NCBI GenBank assembly: GCA_030589605.1
Contig: JAUUVJ010000196.1
Span: forward strand, 1 to 7,412
Direction of reading: 5' to 3'
Source: Candidatus Hodarchaeota archaeon
GTDB lineage: Archaea > Asgardarchaeota > Heimdallarchaeia > Hodarchaeales > Hodarchaeaceae
DNA: 7,412 nt
The notes beneath the pieces were generated by a model. It ran no database searches. It was not told where the DNA came from and worked only from the letters and a program-made list of their open reading frames with translations. Within the stretch, counting starts at the first letter, position 1. Every line of letters starts with the position of its first letter. Shown one piece after another: positions 1-6,860 of this stretch. A program made the translations under genes and the position numbers.

Positions 1-1
1 A

Positions 2-781
2 CGTCCCAGATTAGAGTTAGATCTAGATGATCCTACTTTTATTAAGCTTGTTGTGAGAGTCCCTGTTGTACAAAACATCATGTCGGAAACCCCAGGCTCT
101 AATATAACTCTTCCAGCGGTCATATTTCTAACTGGTGATTTTTTAATCACGATACAATCAGAATCCTTTAGTACAAAACGTATCCGCAAACCTATTGGCT
201 CTAGGAGAAAAAGGTCAACTCCTACAATATTAGTTTTACTTGATTGGTTAGAAAGTGTTGTTAAAAGCTTTGAATTAGTGGTTGACAAAATTGATCAAGA
301 TTTAGCTAAGGTAGAGAGGGTAATATTTAAATCTATTAAATCAAAGTCCATTGAAAGGGTTTTTCGTATTTCACGAGATGCAACATACCTTGATGCTGCG
401 TTGAAGGGGAATTTACGTGCTTTTTACAAGCTAAAAAAAGCTCCTCTTTTATCTAATAAACCCGAACTTCTTGATGATTTAGAAGATTTAAGCATTGACC
501 TTCAACAACAAGCAGAATTGTTAAGAATCTATAGAGATCTAATTGAAAGTAGTCTAGATGCTTATGGATCTGTTATTTCAAATAATCTCAATGATTTGAT
601 TAAAGTATTAACATCAATTAGCTTAATCATAATGATACCGACCTTAGTTGCTTCCATATATGGAATGAATTTAGAATTACCATTTGCTGATACCCCATTT
701 GCTTTTTGGATTATATTAGTTATAAGTGCTGCATTAACAATTCCAGTTTGGATTTTCCTTAGAAAAATAGATTTGATTTAA
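2..781 (+). CDS. corA: CorA-family divalent cation (Mg2+/Co2+) transporter, 5' end outside the window
   Basis: This is the C-terminal 259 residues of a CorA-type transporter, a homopentameric inner-membrane channel for Mg2+ and related divalent ions. The frame is open to the left edge. Residues before the GTG at 53 (PRLELDLDDPTFIKLV) continue family-like sequence, so that GTG is probably internal. In the fragment, a beta strand FLTGDFLITI (about 42-51) matches the end of the cytoplasmic domain, followed by the long charged stalk helices (about 75-195). Membrane segment 1 is about 200-220 and ends in the signature YGMN (GMN at 221-223). A short loop (LELPFADTPFAFW) leads to membrane segment 2 (about 234-254) and a basic tail (LRKIDLI). 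The loop has no MPEL sequence, resembling the YGMN-x-x-LP form of the family. Known members are about 310-320 residues, so some 50 are missing to the left. The gene converges on the next one, with 28 bp between them. Family assignment is firm; ion specificity is inferred. Confidence 0.93.
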   Translation, partial: RPRLELDLDDPTFIKLVVRVPVVQNIMSETPGSNITLPAVIFLTGDFLITIQSESFSTKRIRKPIGSRRKRSTPTILVLLDWLESVVKSFELVVDKIDQDLAKVERVIFKSIKSKSIERVFRISRDATYLDAALKGNLRAFYKLKKAPLLSNKPELLDDLEDLSIDLQQQAELLRIYRDLIESSLDAYGSVISNNLNDLIKVLTSISLIIMIPTLVASIYGMNLELPFADTPFAFWIILVISAALTIPVWIFLRKIDLI

Positions 782-809
782 CGGGAAAAATCTCTTTGTA
801 GTATATAAA

Positions 810-1022
810 TTAAGATACACTAGGAAGGAATTTATCTACAATTTTTATCAAAATGAAGAGAATTACTGAAGCAGTTATTCCTACTATTAAACCAAAAAGG
901 CCATTCATTATGTCATTTTCTCTTAAAGAATCAATTAATGACATAATTGGAAAAATCCATGTCAGAATCACTCCTCCTAATAAAAAACCATTATTCCGTG
1001 AAATTTTTATAAGTAAACTCAT
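810..1022 (-). CDS. Small two-helix membrane protein, unknown function
   Basis: This 70-residue protein matches no family I recognise. It has two hydrophobic stretches, about residues 12-30 (GFLLGGVILTWIFPIMSLI) and 40-59 (rich in G, I, L, V), joined by a polar loop (DSLRENDIM). Basic residues K6 and R9 lie before the first stretch, and K60 and K64 follow the second, which suggests both ends face the cytoplasm. The start is ATG at 1022-1020. Its ribosome site is weak (GAGATGG just upstream), and a three-codon ORF (ATG GTA GAA TGA, 1030-1019) overlaps the start. A T-rich stretch on this strand about 20 bp past the stop, at the end of corA, could terminate transcription. It lies 105 bp downstream of the GH13 gene on the same strand and may be co-transcribed or use its own promoter near 1096. 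A plus-strand frame over the same bases looks much less protein-like. Membrane topology is a prediction from composition only. Confidence 0.6.
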   Translation of the reverse strand: MSLLIKISRNNGFLLGGVILTWIFPIMSLIDSLRENDIMNGLFGLIVGITASVILFILIKIVDKFLPSVS

Positions 1023-1068
1023 TCTACCATCTCGAGTTAATAAAGTCTTAAAGAAGATTCTAGTCTAC

Positions 1069-1085
1069 ACGTTCATAAAGAACGT
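1069..1085. repeat. Perfect inverted repeat, possible operator of the small membrane gene
   Basis: The sequence reads ACGTTC-ATAAA-GAACGT: two perfect 6-base arms around a 5-base spacer, with no further pairing outside. It lies 47-63 bp upstream of the small membrane gene's start and centres about 22 bp downstream of a TATA-like box on the same strand (1096-1103), close to where transcription would begin. That placement suits a repressor site. It could also be a weak hairpin. A plus-strand terminator is less likely, because no plus-strand gene ends nearby. A 6-base-arm repeat can arise by chance, though the GC content of the arms is higher than the surroundings. Confidence 0.35.
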
Positions 1086-1095
1086 ACATCATTAC

Positions 1096-1103
1096 TTTTT
1101 AAA
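1096..1103 (-). promoter_or_regulatory. TATA-like box, candidate promoter of the small membrane gene
   Basis: On the minus strand the sequence is TTTAAAAA within an A/T-rich run. With an archaeal-type spacing of about 26 bp, transcription would begin near 1073 and leave a leader of about 50 bases before the ATG at 1022. The surrounding DNA is AT-rich enough that such a box is expected by chance, so this is only a candidate. Confidence 0.22.
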
Positions 1104-1127
1104 TTTTTTATTTAGCATAATAACAAG

Positions 1128-4100
1128 TCAAATTCTTATGATCTCGAAAAACTTATCTAGCTGATATTTAGCTTTTTCTGCAGTTTTTAACCATCTATCT
1201 ATTATTTCTATTAGTTTCTTAATGTCTTGATCAAAATTCTCTGCTTTCTGCTTTTTCATTGAAAAAATATTGATTATTCCGACCAAAAAAAGATTTTTAA
1301 CTAGTTTTTCAAAGTTTTCTCGATTGAACCACAAAATATTCTGAAAACGATTGATTTGGATAAAAATCTGAACCTCTGGGTCGGATAAAATAGTTCGTAT
1401 TTTTTGATCAGACAGATGCTTTTCGGATAATAATTGAGATATCCAATTCTGATGAGAAGTCAAGATCTTAACTAGAAGAACTCTTTCTCCCAGATTTTGA
1501 TTTTCTTCAATAGAATCTCCAATCATCCATTCAATACTTCTATTTAACGCCCATTCATCTATCCATGAACGAGATAAAAACTCATAATTCTGGTTTTCAT
1601 CATCACATTTACCAAGCAAATGTACAATTATCCAAGCTAGAATTGTTCTCCAATCGAAAGAATTTTTTGGTAATGATTCATTGATAAAGTCCCAATACTT
1701 AATCCCATCTATCGTGGGTCCTTCTTTATAACTTTCTATTGTAACAAAGGAAGAAAACTTGTGTAATATTTCATTCTCTACCAATTTAGTCGTACAATCC
1801 TTTTTTGAGTATTTTTTTACTTCAGTAAACAGGGATGATAGTTTGGGGCGCATTTTTTCAACAAGAGTGCCAATTACCTCTTGGTTTTGGTCTATAGGGA
1901 AATTGTTGATTGCTTTATCTTGAGTAATGATCACTAATTCTCTAAAAACACGGTGCAGGGGTTGATAAATCATATTTTGGAGCGCTTCATCAATACTCGG
2001 TACACCAATCCCTCCAAGAAAATCATGTAGATGTGCATAATGGTTCCATTCATTATCCTGAATCTCTCTGAAATCAGTAAACACTACAGATTGATAAGCC
2101 CGTAGTTCAATGTATAATCCTTTTTCATAAATTTCCTGATTCCTTCGAATATATTCAAGTCCGTTTAGATGATTTTTATATATACAGAAGTAATTTTCTT
2201 TCTTTGTTAGAGTTAATCCTTCTCCTAAATTACGTTGAACTAGGCGTTCTTCTCCATCAATCTTAATATTAAAAGCTGCAGATTTATTTATCCAACCTGA
2301 AGTTTCAGAATATTTGTTATGATAAATTATTAGAGCATTTCCCGACCCTGATTGATTCGAATAAGCAAATACATCTTCATTTACAAAACCTTCATTAGTA
2401 AAAAAATCATATAACAAAAAATTCGTAACTTCAGAAAAGAGGAAACGTTTTTTCAAAAGGGGAAATATTATTTTTTTATGGTTCCGAAGAAGATTTTGAT
2501 CTACTTCTTCTTTCCAATAAGCACGTCTGTATTCCATACCATACTTTTCAGAAAAACCCTCGATTTGACCATGACCGAACATCGGTAATCCTGGTAATGT
2601 TGCTAGAAGTATACAGATGCCAAAGTATTTATCTTCTTTTCCAAATTGATTTATGGCAGTCTTTTCATCGGGATTGTTCATGAAATTAACAAAGCGTTTT
2701 AATATTAAAGGATCATATTCTAGGGTGTTTTTCATTACAGATCTGTATTTTGCGTTATCTTCATCCCGAAGCATGTTCATAAAGGCGCTGTTGTACACTC
2801 TGTGCATTCCTAACGAACGTACGAAGAAACCTTCAAGTAACCAGAAAGCTTCCGCAAGTAGTAATGTATCAGGCATTTCCTGATTAATACGATCCACAAC
2901 TTCTCGCCAAAACTCCTTTGGCATTGCCTTATAGAATTCCTCTTTTGTAATACCATGTTCAGATCGAGATGGTATATCACCACCCGTACCAGGTTCGGGA
3001 AACCAAAGACGTTGATAATGCTTGCGAGTAAGTGTCATTGCAGCATCAAAACGAATTATAGAAAATTTTCTAGCCACATGTAGAATTGTTTGGATTACAG
3101 CTTCACGAACTTCAGGTATTAGATAATTTAATTGAGCTGTATCATTCCAAGGCATACTAGTTCCATCATTTCCGTGATATATATAACGAACGTCGTTAGA
3201 TTCATGATCTACGCGTTTAAAGGTAACTGCTGCATCGGTTCGAGAAAAATAGTGATCTTCGAGAAATATACCCACATGGGGATTGTTTGATAGACTTTTT
3301 CCACTATATGAATAAGAGGGGAATGGGCTATATGGTAGAGAAATAAACCAATCAGGATGTTCTATCATCCATTTAGAGTCAATTCCTGTATGATTAGGAA
3401 CCATATCTGACGCTAGACGAATTCCCCTTTTCCAAGCTCGATCTTTTAGATTATTGTAAGCTGCTTCGCCTCCCAAATCATTTGCAATTATATAATCATA
3501 GAGTGAATAAGCTGATGCTTCTGCTTCTGGGTTTCCACACCAACGTTTCACTGTTTTTGAAGCTGATGATCGCTGCCAGAGACCAATAATCCAGAGCGAG
3601 TTGAATCCCCATCCCATAAGCTGATCTAACTCTTCATCTGGTATTTGGTCTAATGTTTTAATATCTCTTTGATATTTTTTAGAAAGTTGATCTAACCATA
3701 TATAGCTATTCTTTGCAATCATTACAACATTAGGCATCCAATCGCGATCTTCTGTATAATTTTCTTCTAAATATTCATACTCATATACCAGAGCTTCTCC
3801 TGGGCCTAACCCTCTCATTTTTTCTTCTTCTCTGAATAGGTCAAGAGCGGATAGGATCTTATAATAGTATGTAGATCCAATAATAGACCCCCATTTTTCA
3901 TTAATTAGTTCCAATTGTTTTTGTATTGAGTGTGGCTCTTGCATAATCGGAAATAGAAGAAATTCAACAAGGTTGAGTTCATCTGGTCCGAATTTAGGGT
4001 TTTCTTTGAAATACTCTTTAATTCTTTCGATAAAATTCAAATAATCTCGTTTCTTTATATCTAATTCCGAGTCATTAAAAAGTTCTAAATGATTAGAAAA

Positions 4101-4565
4101 TGCTGGATTATTATTAATAAGCCATAAATTTAAAATTTCGTTGATTATAATGTGTTTGTTTTGAATTTCGCTTGTCTTTCCTTCTATGTATTTCTCAATT
4201 CCCTCTTCATTTAGTGTTATTGATGGAGGTGGAAATTTCTGAATAAAACTCTTCATATTATCTTCTACGTTCTTTACCCCCATTTGATTATTTAGTGATT
4301 CTAATAATTCTGGAAACAATTCTGGATTTATGTTCTCTTGATATATTTCGATTATATGAGTAAAAAGTTCACTGATCAAACCAATACCATTTATTTCACT
4401 AGCCCTGGCGGCAAGTTCAGGAAAATTGATTAAATCCCTTTTATTATTGATTGTTTGGGTGAATAAACGTACAGAATGGATTGTTGGGAATATAATGGAA
4501 CCATTTGATGTAAAAAAGGATTCATCAATCATATATTGATCCCTTGCTTTCTCTGAAATTCGCAT
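1128..4565 (-). CDS. Large intracellular GH13 (alpha-amylase superfamily) glycoside hydrolase or transglycosidase
   Basis: This 1145-residue protein is predicted to act on alpha-glucans or alpha-glucosides in the cytoplasm; no signal peptide is visible. Residues 1-265 are mostly helical and of no named family. The catalytic (beta/alpha)8 barrel spans about 270-720. Region I is DMVPNH (387-392). Region II is IIRFDAA with R505 and nucleophile D507. Region III is LLAEAFW with acid/base E572. Region IV is NNPDE with D633, where Pro632 replaces the usual His. A family-typical stretch follows: LPGLPMFGHGQIEGF (657-671). About 720-830 looks like a beta-sandwich C-domain. Residues 830-1145 are a second helical region ending in a charged helix. 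From memory, close relatives of 1100-1200 residues with the same core motifs occur in several bacterial phyla and are annotated only as alpha-amylase family. The ATG at 4565 has a good ribosome site (AGAAGGAA, 9 bp upstream of it). There are no glycogen or maltose genes beside it. Substrate and reaction are unknown. Confidence 0.93.
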   Translation of the reverse strand: MRISEKARDQYMIDESFFTSNGSIIFPTIHSVRLFTQTINNKRDLINFPELAARASEINGIGLISELFTHIIEIYQENINPELFPELLESLNNQMGVKNVEDNMKSFIQKFPPPSITLNEEGIEKYIEGKTSEIQNKHIIINEILNLWLINNNPAFSNHLELFNDSELDIKKRDYLNFIERIKEYFKENPKFGPDELNLVEFLLFPIMQEPHSIQKQLELINEKWGSIIGSTYYYKILSALDLFREEEKMRGLGPGEALVYEYEYLEENYTEDRDWMPNVVMIAKNSYIWLDQLSKKYQRDIKTLDQIPDEELDQLMGWGFNSLWIIGLWQRSSASKTVKRWCGNPEAEASAYSLYDYIIANDLGGEAAYNNLKDRAWKRGIRLASDMVPNHTGIDSKWMIEHPDWFISLPYSPFPSYSYSGKSLSNNPHVGIFLEDHYFSRTDAAVTFKRVDHESNDVRYIYHGNDGTSMPWNDTAQLNYLIPEVREAVIQTILHVARKFSIIRFDAAMTLTRKHYQRLWFPEPGTGGDIPSRSEHGITKEEFYKAMPKEFWREVVDRINQEMPDTLLLAEAFWLLEGFFVRSLGMHRVYNSAFMNMLRDEDNAKYRSVMKNTLEYDPLILKRFVNFMNNPDEKTAINQFGKEDKYFGICILLATLPGLPMFGHGQIEGFSEKYGMEYRRAYWKEEVDQNLLRNHKKIIFPLLKKRFLFSEVTNFLLYDFFTNEGFVNEDVFAYSNQSGSGNALIIYHNKYSETSGWINKSAAFNIKIDGEERLVQRNLGEGLTLTKKENYFCIYKNHLNGLEYIRRNQEIYEKGLYIELRAYQSVVFTDFREIQDNEWNHYAHLHDFLGGIGVPSIDEALQNMIYQPLHRVFRELVIITQDKAINNFPIDQNQEVIGTLVEKMRPKLSSLFTEVKKYSKKDCTTKLVENEILHKFSSFVTIESYKEGPTIDGIKYWDFINESLPKNSFDWRTILAWIIVHLLGKCDDENQNYEFLSRSWIDEWALNRSIEWMIGDSIEENQNLGERVLLVKILTSHQNWISQLLSEKHLSDQKIRTILSDPEVQIFIQINRFQNILWFNRENFEKLVKNLFLVGIINIFSMKKQKAENFDQDIKKLIEIIDRWLKTAEKAKYQLDKFFEIIRI

Positions 4566-4755
4566 TTGGTAGATTCCTTCTAAATAATCATATCTCTAGA
4601 AAATATACTTATTTTAAAAACCTCAATTATGAAAAATGTTTTGAAAAAGGGTTAAAGATTAATCTAAAAAATCAGTATAAAATTAAGCTATATTAACATG
4701 AATTGTTATCATTATACCTTTAACCTAATTAAACTCATTGATAAGGAAATTTAAT
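4566..4755. promoter_or_regulatory. Divergent intergenic region between the GH13 and methyltransferase genes
   Basis: These 190 bp must hold the start signals for both outward-facing units. For the minus strand, TTTTTAAAAT (4611-4620) is a candidate TATA box that would give a leader of about 25 bases before the GH13 start. For the plus strand, TATAAAAT (4676-4683) is a candidate, placing transcription start near 4705. A perfect 10-base palindrome, AGATTAATCT (4656-4665), lies between the two, and a dyad TAACA-TGAAT-TGTTA (4694-4708) falls at the expected plus-strand start. No bacterial -35/-10 pair stands out. All elements are AT-rich and weakly informative on their own. Confidence 0.45.
4743..4747 (+). 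promoter_or_regulatory. Ribosome binding site that fixes the methyltransferase start
   Basis: AAGGA lies 8 bases before the ATG at 4756. An in-frame TTG at 4738 would add six residues (MIRKFN), but it lies upstream of this site. The ATG at 4756 is therefore the better start, and it brings the protein directly to motif X. Confidence 0.7.
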
Positions 4756-6849
4756 ATGTCAAAAGTAAAGGATTTAGGGGTTGTTTACACTCCTGAAGAA
4801 ATTACCAAATTTCTATGTATATACACGATATTTCCTTATATATTAGACAAAATCAATAATCATTTTAGTACAGAATATGAATTTAGGAGTAATGAGGAAA
4901 TCGAAGGTTTATTTCTTAAAATGTCATCATCTGAACTATTTTATGCTTCAGAATTAGTTAAAAACATTAAAATTCTTGATCCTGCAGTGGGAATAGGGTA
5001 TTTTTTACAGGAATCGGTTCGAGTTCTTGAAAGACTTTACAAAATCTTTGTAAGTACCAAAACAATCAGATGTGATATAACAACTATTCGTGAATGGATT
5101 ATTACGAATAATTTGTATGGAGTGGATATTTCATATGAAGCAGTAAAAGAATGTAAGAAGAATTTGATGAGTTTAATAAAAAAAAATAACGATCACAGCA
5201 TTAAATATCCAAAGGATATATTTAATCATATAAAAACTGGAAATACATTAATTGGAAGAATTTCGGATTCAGATCCTTTATTTACAGAGTATTTGTATGG
5301 AAATTTAACTCCATTTCATTGGGATCAAAAGTTCCCTAGTATTATTGAAGAAGGTGGATTTGATATAATACTTGGGAATCCTCCATGGAATATATTAAAA
5401 CCACAAGAGAAAGAATTCTTTTCTAATTTTAACTCACGTTTAACAAAATATACTGTTGACAAAAGAGAAGCTAATAAAATCATCAAGAAGCTTAGAGAAA
5501 ATGAAGATATTAATTCTAAATGGAATAATTATAAAGAATCAATTCAAAATCAAGCTCATTTCTTCAAAACCACCTATAGATATCAATCAGGGGAATTAGA
5601 GGTTAATGGTAAATTAAAAACAATTAGTGGAGATTTAAACCTATACAAATTGTTTATAGAAAGAATTTTTCATTTATTAAAAATAGATGGGTACACAGGA
5701 ATTGTAGTTCCTTCTGGAATACACACTGATGCTGGAACAAAAGGATTAAGACGATTATTGTTTGATTCAAGTACAGTACGCCAATTATTTTGCTTTGAAA
5801 ACAGGAAGGGGATTTTTCCATCTATTCACAAATCATTTAAGTTTGATCTTATTACTTTTAGAAAGGGAGGAAACACTCAGGATTTTGATGCTTTTTTTAT
5901 GCAGAAAGATCAATATGTACTTCAAAATATTTATGATACTACGATTAGTATAAATTGGGAATTAATAAAGAGAATTTCTCAATCATCATGGTCCATTTTG
6001 GAATTTAAAACGAAAAAAGATATTGATATTGTTAACAAAATGTTTCAATACCCAATTATATCTTACAACAAACCAGATGAGTTATGGAAATTACAACTTA
6101 CTCGAGAATTAGATATAACTCTGGATAGTGATTTGTTTAACTCAGTTGAACAAGGACTAGTTATTTACGAAGGAAAGATGATAGAACAATATACACATCA
6201 ATTTAAGAAACCTCGTTATTGGATTAAAAATGATAACATCGTTTCAAAATTTGGTGAAGAATATCATGATTTTAAAGAATACAGACTAGGATTCAGATCA
6301 ATAGCAGCAAGTACTAATCGTAGAACGATGGTTGCTACGATTCTACCAAAGAATATTTGTGTTGGTAATTCCATTATCATTACCAAAATTTTTGATTCGA
6401 TTTCTGGGAAACGATTGATAGAGGAAAGTGATCTATTTTTTCTATGTGGAATCTTCAATAGCTTCCTTTTTGATTATCTTCTTCGATTAAAAGTTACTAC
6501 AAATATCAATATGTTTTACATTTATGAAATGCCGATCCCTAGGTTGAAAAGGAATAGTAGAGAATATGAAGAAATTGTGAAAAACGTTTCTTATCTTTTT
6601 AGTCATTATTCAGAGTTTGAGAGTATCAAAAAAGAATTTAACAATTCATTCTTTAATAGTCAAAAACAAAATACTACACAAATTAGGGCTAAGATTGACG
6701 CTATAGTAGCAAAGTTATACGACTTGAACCTAATAGAACTGGAATATGTGCTTGATCAGTTTCATCAAAGAGATTTAAATAAAGAAAAACAACTATCAGT
6801 ATTAAAAGATGAAATCTTGATCCAATTCAAAAAAATCACTACATCCTAA
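4756..6849 (+). CDS. Eco57I/COG1002-type N6-adenine DNA methyltransferase with target-recognition domain, no nuclease domain
   Basis: This 697-residue protein should transfer a methyl group from S-adenosylmethionine to the N6 of adenine in a specific DNA site. Motifs in order: X, LGVVYTPEEI (7-16); I, the AdoMet loop ILDPAVGIGYFL (73-84); II, YGVDIS (121-126) with acidic D124; TGNTLIG (161-167); catalytic motif IV, NPPW (208-211); and GIVVPSGIHTDAG (315-327). Residues about 430-600 form the target-recognition region, with LVIYEGKMIEQYTHQF (468-483) and YRLGFRSIAAST (509-520), which I recall from long COG1002 restriction-modification enzymes. The C-terminus ends in helices (KIDAIVAKLYDLNLIELEYV). 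Those long relatives carry several hundred extra N-terminal residues with a nuclease. Here the protein begins at motif X, and no nuclease motif or separate endonuclease gene is seen. It may therefore be a solitary methyltransferase for self-marking or regulation, or a partner of an endonuclease encoded elsewhere. The target site cannot be read from the sequence. It is followed closely by a peptidase gene. Confidence 0.92.
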   Translation: MSKVKDLGVVYTPEEITKFLCIYTIFPYILDKINNHFSTEYEFRSNEEIEGLFLKMSSSELFYASELVKNIKILDPAVGIGYFLQESVRVLERLYKIFVSTKTIRCDITTIREWIITNNLYGVDISYEAVKECKKNLMSLIKKNNDHSIKYPKDIFNHIKTGNTLIGRISDSDPLFTEYLYGNLTPFHWDQKFPSIIEEGGFDIILGNPPWNILKPQEKEFFSNFNSRLTKYTVDKREANKIIKKLRENEDINSKWNNYKESIQNQAHFFKTTYRYQSGELEVNGKLKTISGDLNLYKLFIERIFHLLKIDGYTGIVVPSGIHTDAGTKGLRRLLFDSSTVRQLFCFENRKGIFPSIHKSFKFDLITFRKGGNTQDFDAFFMQKDQYVLQNIYDTTISINWELIKRISQSSWSILEFKTKKDIDIVNKMFQYPIISYNKPDELWKLQLTRELDITLDSDLFNSVEQGLVIYEGKMIEQYTHQFKKPRYWIKNDNIVSKFGEEYHDFKEYRLGFRSIAASTNRRTMVATILPKNICVGNSIIITKIFDSISGKRLIEESDLFFLCGIFNSFLFDYLLRLKVTTNINMFYIYEMPIPRLKRNSREYEEIVKNVSYLFSHYSEFESIKKEFNNSFFNSQKQNTTQIRAKIDAIVAKLYDLNLIELEYVLDQFHQRDLNKEKQLSVLKDEILIQFKKITTS

Positions 6850-6853
6850 GGAG
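6848..6853 (+). promoter_or_regulatory. Ribosome binding site of the carboxypeptidase gene, overlapping the preceding stop codon
   Basis: AAGGAG is the strongest Shine-Dalgarno match in the window. It shares its first two bases with the TAA stop of the methyltransferase gene (6847-6849) and sits 7 bases before the ATG at 6861. Ribosomes terminating on the first gene would be placed on the second, which suggests translational coupling. Confidence 0.8.
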
Positions 6854-6860
6854 ATATAGT

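Noticed and set aside
53..55. GTG as the true start of the CorA gene
   Set aside because: The frame stays open to the left edge with family-like residues before it, and the protein would lack much of the N-terminal domain.
1069..1112. Hairpin plus T-rich stretch as a plus-strand intrinsic terminator
   Set aside because: The T-runs start about 10 bases after the short stem, and no plus-strand gene ends closer than corA at 781.
853..1164. Plus-strand open frame of 103 residues
   Set aside because: It lies opposite the small membrane gene and the end of the GH13 gene, has no ribosome site or domain, and its composition is less protein-like than the minus-strand frame with two clear membrane segments.
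2653..2883. Plus-strand open frame of 76 residues
   Set aside because: It lies wholly inside the GH13 catalytic domain on the opposite strand; the catalytic motifs prove the minus-strand frame.
5762..5953. Plus-strand open frame of 63 residues in another phase
   Set aside because: Overlaps the conserved central part of the methyltransferase; a shadow of that gene.
6264..6458. Minus-strand open frame of 64 residues
   Set aside because: Opposite the target-recognition region of the methyltransferase, with no features of its own.
4756..6849. Membership in a BREX or DISARM defence island
   Set aside because: None of the partner genes (ATPase, helicase, phosphatase, nuclease) is present on either side; neighbours are a GH13 enzyme and a peptidase.
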